A stretch of 58,067 nucleotides of DNA, from positions 1-58,067 of the forward strand of contig UQPB01000019.1 in the NCBI GenBank assembly GCA_900542835.1. Direction: 5' to 3'. Source of the stretch: an uncultured Pelosinus sp. (GTDB lineage: Bacteria > Bacillota > Negativicutes > Sporomusales > Acetonemataceae). The position numbers were made by a program, and so were the translations under genes. The notes below the pieces were generated by a model that was not told where the DNA came from, did no database searches, and saw nothing but the letters and a program-made list of their open reading frames with translations. Shown one piece after another: positions 25,664 through 34,955 of the stretch (position 1 is its first letter; each line of letters begins with the position of its first letter).

Positions 25664-26794
25664 ATGCGGTTTTTAACAATCTGGGCGATTGCCCTCCTTC
25701 TGGGCATCGGGGCGGCCGCGCCGGCGGCGGCACATGAAGAACTGGAATCAGGCTATATCACGGTTGTCGACGAAAGCGGCGCCGTCATTTTCGAAACTGG
25801 CAGAAAGGTTCACCCCGGCGATGAATTTATCAATGAGGACAACCGGATGTATGAGGTCATATCGGTGGATAAACTGCAGGCTTTAGCGGTTTATAAAGCC
25901 GATATCTCCCGGGAAATAGAACTGCAATTGTCTTTGCCGGCGCAGGCCGAGGCCGAGCAGCCGCAGCCGCCGCTCATTTCCATCTACCACACGCATAACG
26001 ATGAGTCCTATATCCCCACCGAAGGCAAAGCCAGTACCCCCGGCAAAGGCGGCATTATGAAGGTAGGAACAGTTTTTGCCGCCAAGCTGGAAGATCTGGG
26101 CTACCGGGTTACCCAGAGCAAGACACTGCATGAGCCGCACGACGCCAACGCCTATCAACGCTCCCGTCGCACCTTTGTGAAGCTACTAAAGGAAAGGCCG
26201 ACCGCATTATTTGATATTCACCGCGACAGCGCGCCGCTGCGCTCCTATGTTACCCGCATCCAGGGTCAGGATGTCGCTAAACTGATGCTGGTGGTCGGCC
26301 GTCAGAACCAAAACCGCGCCGCAACCTATAATTACGCCAAGCAGATCAAAGCCGCGGTTGATTCCAAATACAGAGGCCTGATCCGGGGCATCTTTATCGC
26401 GCACGGCAACTACAATCAGGATATTATGCCCCGCAGCATGCTGGTCGAGGTCGGTACCGAGACCAATACGCGGGCGCAGGCGGAAAAAAGCATTACTTAT
26501 TTCGCCGAAACAGTACCGCTGTTTATTAAAATTCCCCCGCCTGCCAAGACGGCTGAGGCAGCCGGCGGCGCTGCCGCCGGGCAGATAACAGGCGGCGGCG
26601 CACCGCCGCCACCGCCTGAGTCAACCGGCTATGCCGCTGATATCGCCGCGATTATTGGCGTACTGGCCGCAGGCGCCGGTCTGTATCTCTATTTAAGCAC
26701 CGGCAGTTGGAAGGAAATGAAAAACCGCCTGCGGCACTTCCGCCGCATCGAATTCACCAATTTCTTAGGATCTTTGCGGAAACGGCGCAAGTGA
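25664..26794 (+). CDS. spoIIP: Stage II sporulation protein P-like cell-wall hydrolase
   Basis: A 376-residue exported amidase/endopeptidase of the SpoIIP family, which thins septal peptidoglycan during engulfment. A signal peptide (RFLTIWAIALLLGIG...AAA) is followed by a small domain (about residues 25-85), then the catalytic domain with ISIYHTHNDESYIP, FDIHRDS, VGRQNQN and HGNYNQDIMPRSMLVEVGTETNT, and a C-terminal membrane segment near 325-345. The extra small domain and C-terminal anchor differ from the short N-terminal anchor of the Bacillus protein. The ATG at 25664 follows GCGAGGTG; a longer frame from 25451 lacks a ribosome site. Confidence 0.88.
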   Translation: MRFLTIWAIALLLGIGAAAPAAAHEELESGYITVVDESGAVIFETGRKVHPGDEFINEDNRMYEVISVDKLQALAVYKADISREIELQLSLPAQAEAEQPQPPLISIYHTHNDESYIPTEGKASTPGKGGIMKVGTVFAAKLEDLGYRVTQSKTLHEPHDANAYQRSRRTFVKLLKERPTALFDIHRDSAPLRSYVTRIQGQDVAKLMLVVGRQNQNRAATYNYAKQIKAAVDSKYRGLIRGIFIAHGNYNQDIMPRSMLVEVGTETNTRAQAEKSITYFAETVPLFIKIPPPAKTAEAAGGAAAGQITGGGAPPPPPESTGYAADIAAIIGVLAAGAGLYLYLSTGSWKEMKNRLRHFRRIEFTNFLGSLRKRRK

Positions 26795-26821
26795 CACTCC
26801 TAAATGAACGAAGGTAGGACT

Positions 26822-27145
26822 ATGACCACTAAGAAACGAATCACATTGCTGCTGGCAGCGGGGATAACGCTGGCCGTCATCGCCGGCGTCTGGCTGTTCC
26901 TTCTGCCGTTGAATCTGCTGCCGCAGTTGCAAAAGCCGGCGCAGCAGCCGGTTTACGATTATTATGAAATCGTTGACGAAGCCGGCGGTGAAAGCCTGAT
27001 GACCATACCGATTGTCGTCAATGTCGGCGACGAACTGCTGACCGAGGATAACCGCCGCTTCCGGATTGTTAAGGTCGTGGAAAACAAGGCTTACGCGCGG
27101 CAGACGGCGGGCGGGGAGCAGCCGAAAGCCGCTCCGCCGCCATAA
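26822..27145 (+). CDS. Small membrane-anchored protein repeating the SpoIIP N-terminal domain
   Basis: A 107-residue protein with an N-terminal membrane anchor (about residues 6-30) and one small outside domain. That domain (YYEIVDEAGG, VVNVGDELLTEDNRRFRIVKV) aligns by eye with residues about 30-80 of the preceding spoIIP product (ITVVDESGA, KVHPGDEFINEDNRMYEVISV). It looks like a free copy of the SpoIIP accessory domain, 27 bases downstream in the same operon. The ATG at 26822 is preceded by GGTAGGA. Function unknown; a partner or regulator of the amidase is inference. Confidence 0.8.
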   Translation: MTTKKRITLLLAAGITLAVIAGVWLFLLPLNLLPQLQKPAQQPVYDYYEIVDEAGGESLMTIPIVVNVGDELLTEDNRRFRIVKVVENKAYARQTAGGEQPKAAPPP

Positions 27146-27179
27146 CGCCAGTACGCGGCAATATTGGAGGCCGGCTGGG

Positions 27180-28547
27180 TCAGAAAGCGGCGTCCAAGCC
27201 TTCCCGCACCGTTTGCACACCAATCAACCTGGCCGTTGAGGTTGAGGCCAGCCGCTTCAGATTGCCCTGCGGCAGAATAATCGTTTTAAACCCCATTCGT
27301 TCCGCCTCGCGGATGCGGGCTTCGATCTGCGTAACCGCCCTTACCTCGCCTGCCAGGCCTACCTCGCCGAGAAAAACCGTATCCGGGGCGGTGCGCGCAT
27401 TACGGAAGCTGGAGGCCAGCGCCGCGCACAGCCCCAGGTCAATGGCCGGCTCATCGATTTTGATGCCGCCCGCCACTTTCACATAAACGTCCGAACTGCC
27501 CAGCATGATACCCACCCGCTTTTCCAGCACCGCCAGCAGCAGTTGGATACGTTTATTATCAACAGAATCCGACGTGCGCCGGGGCGGCATAAACGGCGAC
27601 GAGCTAACCAGCGCCTGGACTTCCACCAGCAGCGGCCGCGTCCCTTCAATCGTGGGAATGACAATACTGCCGGGCACGTCCAGCGGCCGCTCCGACAGAA
27701 AAATCTTTGAGGCGTCCGGGACATCAATCAGCCCCTCGCTGCGCATTTCAAACAGCCCGATTTCATTGGTTGCTCCAAAGCGGTTTTTTACAGACCGCAG
27801 CACCCGGTACTGTCCGTGACGGTCGCCCTCAAAATATAAAACCGTATCGACAATATGCTCAAGTGCCCGCGGCCCGGCCAGCGTGCCGTCCTTTAAGACA
27901 TGTCCCACCAGCACGGTTGTAATCCGGTTGGCCTTGGCCAGTCGCAAAAGCTGCATCGCGCTCTCCCGCACCTGGCTGATACTGCCTGGTGCGCTTTGAA
28001 TTTCCGGCCGGTACACAGTCTGCACCGAGTCGATGACCAGCAGGGCCGGCTTGACTTTGACCGCCTGCTGCTCAATGATTTCCAGGTTGGTCTCGCTCAA
28101 TACCAGCAGATTATCGTGAATCGCGCCGAGGCGGCCTGCCCGCAGCTTGATTTGATGCGCGCTTTCCTCACCGGTCACATACAGCGTCTTGCCATAATGC
28201 TCAGCCATATAGGCGCAGACTTTGATGGTCAGGCTCGATTTGCCGATGCCGGGATCGCCGACAATGATGCTCAGGGAACCGGGTAACAGCCCGGCGCCCA
28301 AAACGCGGTCCAGTTCATCGGAACCGGTGCAAAGCCGCGGCGTCTGTTCTACTTCAATATCGGTAATCGCAACCGGGGACTGTCCCTCCGATAAGCCCAG
28401 CGCCAAGCCCTTGCCGCCGGCACGTTCAACCGCTACCGGTTCTTCCACCATGCTGTTCCAGGCGCCGCAGCCCGGACAGCGCCCAACCCAGCGCGGTGAT
28501 TCCGCGCCGCATTCCTGACAAAAAAATGCTGTTTTCCGTTTACTCAA
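27180..28547 (-). CDS. radA: DNA repair protein RadA (Sms)
   Basis: A 455-residue branch-migration ATPase of recombination. It shows the N-terminal four-cysteine zinc finger (CQECGAESPRWVGRCPGCG), Walker A GDPGIGKSS near 95, the RadA-specific KNRFG motif near 255, and a C-terminal Lon-protease-like domain. The TTG start at 28547 has AAGGAG eight bases upstream. It follows the clpC operon as in many Firmicutes, but a strong hairpin lies between, so it may have its own promoter. Confidence 0.96.
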   Translation of the reverse strand: MSKRKTAFFCQECGAESPRWVGRCPGCGAWNSMVEEPVAVERAGGKGLALGLSEGQSPVAITDIEVEQTPRLCTGSDELDRVLGAGLLPGSLSIIVGDPGIGKSSLTIKVCAYMAEHYGKTLYVTGEESAHQIKLRAGRLGAIHDNLLVLSETNLEIIEQQAVKVKPALLVIDSVQTVYRPEIQSAPGSISQVRESAMQLLRLAKANRITTVLVGHVLKDGTLAGPRALEHIVDTVLYFEGDRHGQYRVLRSVKNRFGATNEIGLFEMRSEGLIDVPDASKIFLSERPLDVPGSIVIPTIEGTRPLLVEVQALVSSSPFMPPRRTSDSVDNKRIQLLLAVLEKRVGIMLGSSDVYVKVAGGIKIDEPAIDLGLCAALASSFRNARTAPDTVFLGEVGLAGEVRAVTQIEARIREAERMGFKTIILPQGNLKRLASTSTARLIGVQTVREGLDAAF

Positions 28548-28580
28548 ACTGCATGCTCCTTCAACCCAGCGTCTTAAGAT

Positions 28581-28614
28581 AAAACAAGCGCTACTATTCT
28601 GTAGCGCTTGTTTT
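28581..28614 (-). terminator. Terminator after clpC
   Basis: AAAACAAGCGCTAC and GTAGCGCTTGTTTT are perfectly complementary around a six-base loop, giving a T run on either strand. It separates the ctsR-clpC operon from radA. Confidence 0.88.
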
Positions 28615-28637
28615 CGTCATCACCAAGCCTGATTCCT

Positions 28638-31058
28638 TTATTGCTTTTTGACAAAAGCCAGTCCGTCCGGGCTGGCGTCAGCCATAAGGGTATCGCCGTC
28701 GGCCAGCTCCCGTTTCAACAGCAGCTCAGCGACCGGATCTTCCACCAGTTTCTGAATTGCCCGCCGCAGCGGCCGGGCGCCGTATTCGGGATCGCGGCCT
28801 TCCTTCAGCAGCACCGCTACCGCCTGATCGGATACGTCCAGCGCAATGCCGTTCTCCTGCAGACGCCCTGCCACATCGCGCAGCATGAACCGGATAATCC
28901 GGCCAAGCTCGTCGTCGCTTAGCGCCGAAAAAACGATCATTTCATCAATGCGGTTGATGAACTCCGGCCGGAACGCTTTTTTGACCTCTTCCAAAACCCT
29001 GCTTTTGGCAGCGGCGGCATCCTCCTGCTTCCGCTCCGCCAAAAAGCCCAGCGCCGAACCGTCCTTGCGCAAATGCTTGGCGCCGGCATTTGAAGTCATA
29101 ATGATCACCGCATTCTTAAAGTCAACCGTCCGTCCCTGACTGTCAGTCAAGCGGCCGTCCTCAAGAATCTGCAGCAATATATTGAACACATCATAATGCG
29201 CCTTTTCAATCTCATCAAACAGGATGACGGTATACGGTTTGCGGCGCACGGCGTCTGTCAACTGGCCGCCCTCATCATAGCCCACATAACCGGGAGGTGA
29301 TCCCACCAGCCGGGAAACGGTGTGCTTCTCCATATACTCCGACATATCCAGCCTGATCATCGCGTTTTCATCGCCAAACAGCGCCTGCGCCAGTGCCCGG
29401 GCCAGCTCGGTCTTGCCAACGCCGGTCGGGCCCAGGAACAGGAACGAGCCAATCGGCCGTTTTGGATCCTTTAAACCGGAACGGGCCCGCCGCACCGCTC
29501 TGGCTACCGATTGCACCGCCTCATGCTGGCCGACAACCCGGTCATGGAGAACCTCCTCCAGTCGCAGCAGACGCTCCGATTCGGCTTCCGCCAGTTTTTT
29601 CACCGGAATGCCGGTCCAGGCGGCGACGACATGGGCAATATCGTCAGGGCTGACCGTTACCTGATTGCTGCCCTTTTGCTTCCACTCCTTCTGACTCTGC
29701 TCAAACGCCTCGCGCAATGCCCGTTCCTGGTCGCGCAGCTGCGCCGCCTTTTCAAATTGCTGCGTCTTAGCCGCAGATTCCTTTTCCAGGGCCAGCTTTT
29801 CCAACTGCCGCTCCATTTCCTTTACCCCGGACGGAGTCGAGAACGCCTGCAGCCGCACCCGGGAAGCGGCTTCATCCATCAAGTCAATCGCTTTATCCGG
29901 CAGGAACCGGTCGGTAATAAACCGCGAAGACAGCTTGACTGCGGCCTCGATCGTCTCATCGGGAATTACCGCCTTATGAAAAGCCTCGTAGCGATCGCGC
30001 AGACCCTTGAGGATTTTAATCGCATCATCGGCCGTCGGTTCGCCAACCATAACGGTCTGAAAACGCCGCTCCAATGCGCTGTCCTTTTCAATATGCTTTT
30101 TATACTCATCAAGCGTGGTCGCGCCAATGACCTGCAGCTCGCCCCGCGCCAGCGCCGGCTTCAGGATATTGGCCGCGTCGATGGCCCCTTCCGCCGCCCC
30201 GGCGCCGATCAGCGTATGCAGCTCATCGATAAACAGAATGACTTCGCCTGACTGGTGGATCTCATCCATCACCTTTTTCAGCCGCTCCTCAAACTCGCCG
30301 CGATATTTGGAGCCGGCGACAAGTGAGGCCATGTTCAGCGAGATAACCCGCTTGCTGCTCAGAGCGTCAGGCACCCGGCCGTCGATAATCTGCTGCGCCA
30401 GCCCCTCGGCGATCGCCGTTTTACCAACCCCCGGCTCGCCAATCAGTACCGGATTATTCTTGGTGCGGCGGCTGAGGATCTGGATAACCCGCTCGATCTC
30501 CGCCTCCCGGCCGATGACCGGATCAATTTTGCTTTCCGACGCCAGCTGGTTCAAATCGCGGCCGAATTCATCCAGTGCCGGCGTCTTGCCGCCCGCTTTC
30601 GGCTGTGGCGCCTGACCGGACATGGAGAAGCCGCCTAGCAGTTCGATCACCTTTTGACCGACCGTATTCAAATCGGCCCCCAGCGAAACCAGTACCTGGG
30701 CGGCAATTCCCTCGCCCTCGGCCAGCAGCCCCAGCAAAAGATGCTCGGTACCGACATAACTGTGCCCGAATTGCTGGGCATGCTGATAGGCCAGTTCAAG
30801 CACTTTCTTCGTCCTCGGGGTTAAGACAATTTTAGCCTCTTCCGCCTGTCCCTGTCCCATCGCCGCCTCTACCTGCTGTCTGACCGCGTCCAGGCTAATC
30901 CCTAAAGACTGCAGCGCCTGGGCGGCCACGCCCTCTCCTTCGCCAATCAGGCCTAATAATACATGCTCGGTGCCGACATAGCCGTGACGGTAGCGCAAGG
31001 CTTCCTGTCTGGCCAGTTCCATCACCTGGTTAGCTCTATCGGTAAATTTATCAAACAT
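28638..31058 (-). CDS. clpC: ATP-dependent Clp protease ATPase subunit ClpC
   Basis: An 806-residue AAA+ unfoldase that feeds ClpP. Two N-terminal Clp repeats cover about residues 1-145, the first AAA+ has GEPGVGKTAIAEG near 205, a UVR-type middle segment (EKAAQLRDQERALREAFEQ) lies near 430, and the second AAA+ has GPTGVGKTELARALA near 540. The MecA/McsB-contacting middle region is of ClpC rather than ClpA type. The ATG overlaps the mcsB stop as TAATG. It is the last gene of the CtsR-controlled stress operon. Confidence 0.97.
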   Translation of the reverse strand: MFDKFTDRANQVMELARQEALRYRHGYVGTEHVLLGLIGEGEGVAAQALQSLGISLDAVRQQVEAAMGQGQAEEAKIVLTPRTKKVLELAYQHAQQFGHSYVGTEHLLLGLLAEGEGIAAQVLVSLGADLNTVGQKVIELLGGFSMSGQAPQPKAGGKTPALDEFGRDLNQLASESKIDPVIGREAEIERVIQILSRRTKNNPVLIGEPGVGKTAIAEGLAQQIIDGRVPDALSSKRVISLNMASLVAGSKYRGEFEERLKKVMDEIHQSGEVILFIDELHTLIGAGAAEGAIDAANILKPALARGELQVIGATTLDEYKKHIEKDSALERRFQTVMVGEPTADDAIKILKGLRDRYEAFHKAVIPDETIEAAVKLSSRFITDRFLPDKAIDLMDEAASRVRLQAFSTPSGVKEMERQLEKLALEKESAAKTQQFEKAAQLRDQERALREAFEQSQKEWKQKGSNQVTVSPDDIAHVVAAWTGIPVKKLAEAESERLLRLEEVLHDRVVGQHEAVQSVARAVRRARSGLKDPKRPIGSFLFLGPTGVGKTELARALAQALFGDENAMIRLDMSEYMEKHTVSRLVGSPPGYVGYDEGGQLTDAVRRKPYTVILFDEIEKAHYDVFNILLQILEDGRLTDSQGRTVDFKNAVIIMTSNAGAKHLRKDGSALGFLAERKQEDAAAAKSRVLEEVKKAFRPEFINRIDEMIVFSALSDDELGRIIRFMLRDVAGRLQENGIALDVSDQAVAVLLKEGRDPEYGARPLRRAIQKLVEDPVAELLLKRELADGDTLMADASPDGLAFVKKQ

Positions 31059-32155
31059 TACAATCCATCCTCCCGTCTGCTTTCGGCTTTCGCCGCTTCC
31101 TGCGCCAGTTTTTCCCGAATTACCCTGGCTCTGAGCTGATCCCTGGCGGCAGAATCATATTCCGGTTTGCCATACTGCTTTACCAGATAATGCGGCCGGA
31201 TCGTAACCAGCAGTTCATTAAATACCTGGGGTCCGACCGCCTGCAGGATATCCAGATCCGCGCCCAGCCGGACCTCGCTTAACAGGCTCAGCGCCTCCTG
31301 GCCGGACATGCTGCGGGCATACCGCAGTAAGCCGTAAGAGCGCCAAATGCGGTCAGTCAGCGAAGCCTTGGCATCATTAAGTAAAATGGTGCGGGCCGCC
31401 CGCTCCTGCGCAACCACCTGCCGGGCTACACTGGTCAGGTTATCGACAATCTCCTGTTCACTATAGCCAAGTGTCAGCTGATTGGATAATTGAAAAATAT
31501 TGCCGGACGCCTCCGAGCCTTCGCCATAAATACCGCGAACCGCCATTCCCAGCTGCGTCGCCGCCGACACCATCCGCTGAATTTGCTTCGTCAGCACCAG
31601 GCCCGGCAAATGCAGCATGACAGAGGCCCGCAGCCCTGTCCCGATATTGGTGGGGCAGGAGGTCAAATATCCCAGCTGCTCGCTATAGGCAAAATCAAGC
31701 TTCGCTTCCAGCGTGTCATCAATCGCGTTGGCACTGATAAACGCCTCGGTCAGGTTCAGGCCGGAATGCATGCATTGGATGCGCAGATGATCCTCTTCAT
31801 TCACCAGCACGCTGACCGCTGCGTCATTGCGCAGCAGGATGGCGCGGGCGCAAGGCTCTTCGACATGCCCCGGACTGGTTATATGCCGTTCTACCAGTAC
31901 GAACCGTTCCAGCGGACTCAAGTTGTCCAGCCGGATCGACGCGTACTGATAGCCAGTTTGCTCCAACTGCGGCATAACCGCTTCCACCTGCGGCACAACC
32001 GCGGCCAGCTGACTGGCGTCGGCGCGATTCGGAAAGGGAACGCCGGCGAGATTTCTCGCCAGCCGGACCCGGCTCGACAATACGACATCACTATCGGCAT
32101 TATTCGGCCGCATCCAGGATAAGACCGGCTCAGCCAGCCATTTTTCCGCCGACAT
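31058..32155 (-). CDS. mcsB: Protein arginine kinase McsB
   Basis: A 365-residue kinase of the phosphagen-kinase fold that phosphorylates arginine residues to tag proteins for ClpCP and to inactivate CtsR. Typical stretches are VLSSRVRLARNLAGVPFP near residue 27, NEEDHLRIQCMHSG near 120, and CPTNIGTGLRASVMLHLP near 170. The start codon overlaps the mcsA stop as TAATG and the stop overlaps clpC the same way, so mcsA, mcsB and clpC are tightly coupled. Confidence 0.97.
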   Translation of the reverse strand: MSAEKWLAEPVLSWMRPNNADSDVVLSSRVRLARNLAGVPFPNRADASQLAAVVPQVEAVMPQLEQTGYQYASIRLDNLSPLERFVLVERHITSPGHVEEPCARAILLRNDAAVSVLVNEEDHLRIQCMHSGLNLTEAFISANAIDDTLEAKLDFAYSEQLGYLTSCPTNIGTGLRASVMLHLPGLVLTKQIQRMVSAATQLGMAVRGIYGEGSEASGNIFQLSNQLTLGYSEQEIVDNLTSVARQVVAQERAARTILLNDAKASLTDRIWRSYGLLRYARSMSGQEALSLLSEVRLGADLDILQAVGPQVFNELLVTIRPHYLVKQYGKPEYDSAARDQLRARVIREKLAQEAAKAESRREDGL

Positions 32156-32673
32156 TATTCTCCCTCCCCTTGCTGCGGTTCCAGCTGCCGTTCCATCTCT
32201 CTGATCTCATCACGCAGCTTGGCCGCATTCTCATATTCTTCCCTGGCAATGTACATTTCCAGACGCCGTTTCATTTTCTTTAAATTCTGCCGCGCAACCA
32301 ATGCGCCGCCGGTCCGTGCCGGCACTTTACCGGTATGCACGTTAGCGCCATGTATCCGGCGCAGCATCCGTTCCAGCCGGTCGGCAAAGGTAGAGTAGCA
32401 GACACTGCAGCCGATCTTGCCATTATGGCTGAAATCGCCGTAAGACATGCCGCAGTTCGGACAAACCACCGTTTTCTGCGGCGCTTCGGCATAGCCCTGG
32501 TTAAACATGCCTTTCAATAAGTCCTGCACCGATAACCCGGACTCGGACGTAAACGTAAATTCACCCGTTTTTTGGGCGCAGTATTCACACAGGTGCTTCT
32601 CGGTTTTCTGATTGTTATTTACCTTGGTAATATGCACGCATGCCGGCCGCTTTTGGCAATCATCGCAAAGCAT
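32155..32673 (-). CDS. mcsA: McsA, zinc-finger activator of McsB
   Basis: A 172-residue activator of the McsB arginine kinase. It has four zinc half-sites: CDDC with the following Cys, CEYC, CPNC and CSVC, and a C-terminal UVR motif (AREEYENAAKLRDEIREME). GGGAGG precedes the ATG. It lies 13 bases after ctsR and overlaps mcsB. Confidence 0.95.
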   Translation of the reverse strand: MLCDDCQKRPACVHITKVNNNQKTEKHLCEYCAQKTGEFTFTSESGLSVQDLLKGMFNQGYAEAPQKTVVCPNCGMSYGDFSHNGKIGCSVCYSTFADRLERMLRRIHGANVHTGKVPARTGGALVARQNLKKMKRRLEMYIAREEYENAAKLRDEIREMERQLEPQQGEGE

Positions 32674-32686
32674 CCGTCTCGCCTCC

Positions 32687-33124
32687 CTATGAGTGATTGC
32701 GCAGGCTGCCTAACAGCGAGCGCAAAATATACAACCGTTCCCCCGCTTCTATCCGCTGCTGAAACAGACGGAATACCGTCAGAATCAACGACTCCTCACG
32801 GCCTGAAATCAGGCCGTTGTCCCGCATCCGCCTGACCGACGCTTCAATTTCCTCCTGGGATATCGGCATCGCTTCATCATATTGCATCTGAAACGTCGCC
32901 GCCGGCAGACGGGCAATGCGGACATAACCGCCTGTTCCCCGTCTGGATTCGACGAGAAAGCCGCGTTCACTGGTAAAACGGGTACTTAATACATAACTGA
33001 TCTGCGAGGGAGCGCACTCCAGCTCATCCGCCAGTTCATTCCGCTGCAGAACCACGATATCTTCCGCTTCATCGGATAAACGCCGTAAAATCCATTTCTC
33101 GATAATATCAGCCAAGTTAGCCAT
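32687..33124 (-). CDS. ctsR: Transcriptional repressor CtsR
   Basis: A 145-residue class III heat-shock repressor. The N-terminal winged helix (ELADELECAPSQISYVLSTRFT) with the glycine-rich wing SRRGTGGYVRI near residue 62 is the thermosensing element. The ATG at 33124 has GGAGG seven bases upstream; an ATG six bases earlier is too close. Two tandem CtsR boxes in its promoter show autoregulation. Confidence 0.96.
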   Translation of the reverse strand: MANLADIIEKWILRRLSDEAEDIVVLQRNELADELECAPSQISYVLSTRFTSERGFLVESRRGTGGYVRIARLPAATFQMQYDEAMPISQEEIEASVRRMRDNGLISGREESLILTVFRLFQQRIEAGERLYILRSLLGSLRNHS

Positions 33125-33143
33125 TGTCATGCCTCCAAGTTGG

Positions 33144-33180
33144 TTGACCTTATTTGACCTTTATGTTGATCTTATTCGAC
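33144..33180 (-). promoter_or_regulatory. Tandem CtsR boxes
   Basis: A near-consensus heptad direct repeat GGTCAAATAAGGTCAA (minus strand, 33144-33159) lies just before the ctsR ribosome site. A more degenerate copy, GTCGAATAAGATCAA, lies upstream at 33166-33180. Confidence 0.9.
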
Positions 33181-33197
33181 TTTTTGCTTTTTGGCAA
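33169..33197 (-). promoter_or_regulatory. Promoter of the ctsR operon
   Basis: TTGCCA and TAAGAT with a 17-base spacer on the minus strand. The -10 element lies inside the upstream CtsR box, as expected for a repressed promoter. Confidence 0.65.
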
Positions 33198-33356
33198 GTA
33201 GAATATCGCGATTCCGCGGTTGAATAAGACGGATCAGGCTTTATTATCGCCCAATAGCTCCAAAAAGATAACAATTGCTTGAATTTAAACGTTTGAAAGC
33301 GGCAGCGACTCCCGGGAAAGCAACTTTTTTGCCGCCGGCTTCTCCCGTCTCTGCAA

Positions 33357-33400
33357 AAGAGGCCGCCAAACGCATTTCCCAATGCGTTTGGCGGCCTCTT
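33357..33400 (-). terminator. Terminator after the rRNA methyltransferase gene
   Basis: Perfect 20-base arms (33357-33376 and 33381-33400) around AGGCCGCCAAACGC with a four-base loop, followed by TTTT on the minus strand. It is one of the strongest hairpins in the window. Confidence 0.9.
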
Positions 33401-33416
33401 ACTGTTATTGAACTGA

Positions 33417-34598
33417 TTACAATACCTGCAATACCATAAACTTCAGGTAATTCGTCTCCGGCGCCGCCGGCAGAATCGGATGATCCTTTGCCTGATAGCG
33501 GTAGTCCAGCTGCCGGATCGCCCGTCTCGCATCGCGCGCGGCATCGACGATAACGGCGCTGAACAGCTCGCGGTCCATGTGATAGGAGCAGGAGCAGGTA
33601 ATAAGAAAACCACCCGGCTTCACCAGCTTCAAGCCCCGCAGATTAATTTCCTTATAGCCGCGAACCGCGCCTTCCAGCGCGCTGCGGCTTTTCGCAAATG
33701 CCGGCGGGTCAAGAATGACGACATCATAGCGCTTGGCCTCATCACTCATCGCCCGCAAGGCATCAAAAGCGTTGGCGGTCACAAATTCGCAGCGATCGGC
33801 AACACTGTTTAAGGCGGCATTCTTCCTGGCCAGCGCAATCGCCTCTTCAGAGATGTCAATCGCAGTAACCTGTTTGGCCCCGTAAACCGCCGCGTGGACA
33901 CTAAAGGAGCCGGTATGGCAGAAACAGTCCAATACCTCCGCTCCGTCTACCAGACCGCGGATAGCGGCCCGATTCTCGCGCTGATCATAAAAGAAACCGG
34001 TTTTTTGGCCGTTCTCGATATCGGCATAGAAAGGGAGGCCATTCTCCCGGACCTGAATCAGGGTATCAAAGTTGCCTTTAATAAAGCCCTTGCGCTGCTC
34101 CAGCCCCTCAAGCCGCCGTACCGGCACATCATTGCGTTCATAGATGCCGGCAGGGGCAAACAATTCATCAAGAATCGACACGATATCGGCACTATAGCGG
34201 TCAATGCCAAGTGCCAGGCTCTGCATAACCAGATAATCGCCAAATTTATCGACAATCAAGCCCGGCAGAAAATCCGCCTCGCCAAAAATCAGCCGGCAGT
34301 ACTCCGGCTCGGCTAAGAAGCGCCGCCGGAAATCCCAGGCCTGCTTGATGCGGCTGCGGAAAAAATCGCGGTTAATCGGCTCTTGCTCGCGGGTCAGGAG
34401 CCGGACAATAATTTGCGAGCGGGGGTTGATATAGCCTCTGCCGATAAACCGCTGACGGTGATTATAGACATCAACAATATCGCCGGGGCTAAACTCGCCC
34501 TCGATTGCGCCAATTTCGGTTTGATAAACCCAGGGATGTCCGTTTTCCACCCTGTGCTGGGCGCCCTTGCGAATAATAATCCGCGCTGTAGTTTCCAT
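33417..34598 (-). CDS. RlmI-like 23S rRNA (cytosine-C5) methyltransferase with PUA domain
   Basis: A 393-residue class I SAM methyltransferase. Residues about 1-80 form a PUA RNA-binding domain (RKGAQHRVENGHPWVYQTEI). The catalytic part has GQKTGFFYDQREN near 200, the SAM motif VLDCFCHTGSFSVHAA, the ILDPPAFAKS motif near 300, and CSCSYHM near 340 with the catalytic cysteine. It probably methylates a cytosine of 23S rRNA. GGAAGG precedes the ATG. It is a single-gene unit, opposite in direction to speD. Confidence 0.9.
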   Translation of the reverse strand: METTARIIIRKGAQHRVENGHPWVYQTEIGAIEGEFSPGDIVDVYNHRQRFIGRGYINPRSQIIVRLLTREQEPINRDFFRSRIKQAWDFRRRFLAEPEYCRLIFGEADFLPGLIVDKFGDYLVMQSLALGIDRYSADIVSILDELFAPAGIYERNDVPVRRLEGLEQRKGFIKGNFDTLIQVRENGLPFYADIENGQKTGFFYDQRENRAAIRGLVDGAEVLDCFCHTGSFSVHAAVYGAKQVTAIDISEEAIALARKNAALNSVADRCEFVTANAFDALRAMSDEAKRYDVVILDPPAFAKSRSALEGAVRGYKEINLRGLKLVKPGGFLITCSCSYHMDRELFSAVIVDAARDARRAIRQLDYRYQAKDHPILPAAPETNYLKFMVLQVL

Positions 34599-34955
34599 TG
34601 TTACCTTCCTTCAGGCAAGTATCCTTGCTTTTAATCGTGTTTCCGGCTAGCCTCGCTTACAAACGGCAAATCCGGCCGGAAACGAGCCATACATATGAAT
34701 AATTAGCTTGCAGACAGCATTTCTCCTGCATGCCGGCAACACAGCGGCGTAATTCGCCAAAAATCGGCAAAATCCCGCTAAATCGCCTTAAATCGCGAAT
34801 TCAGTCTTTACATTGACAACTAATATCTATATAATGATTAATTGTATAATAACTATACGGCGACGGACAAAGCCTCTTCCATGCTTACTCCAGTAACCGG
34901 ACCCGAAATCATTCTGCAAATGACGAGATCGTAACAATAAGGGGCGATGTGGGCA
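34599..34955. other. Divergent intergenic region between the methyltransferase gene and speD
   Basis: A 357-base AT-rich stretch. TTGACA lies at 34813-34818 and two TATAAT-like boxes at 34830-34835 and 34845-34850, but no pair has standard spacing. The speD leader is about 100 bases long; I recognise no riboswitch in it. Confidence 0.5.

Noticed and set aside
34801..34850. Standard promoter for speD from TTGACA and TATAAT
   Set aside because: Spacers are 11 or 26 bases, outside the working range, so no confident promoter was listed.
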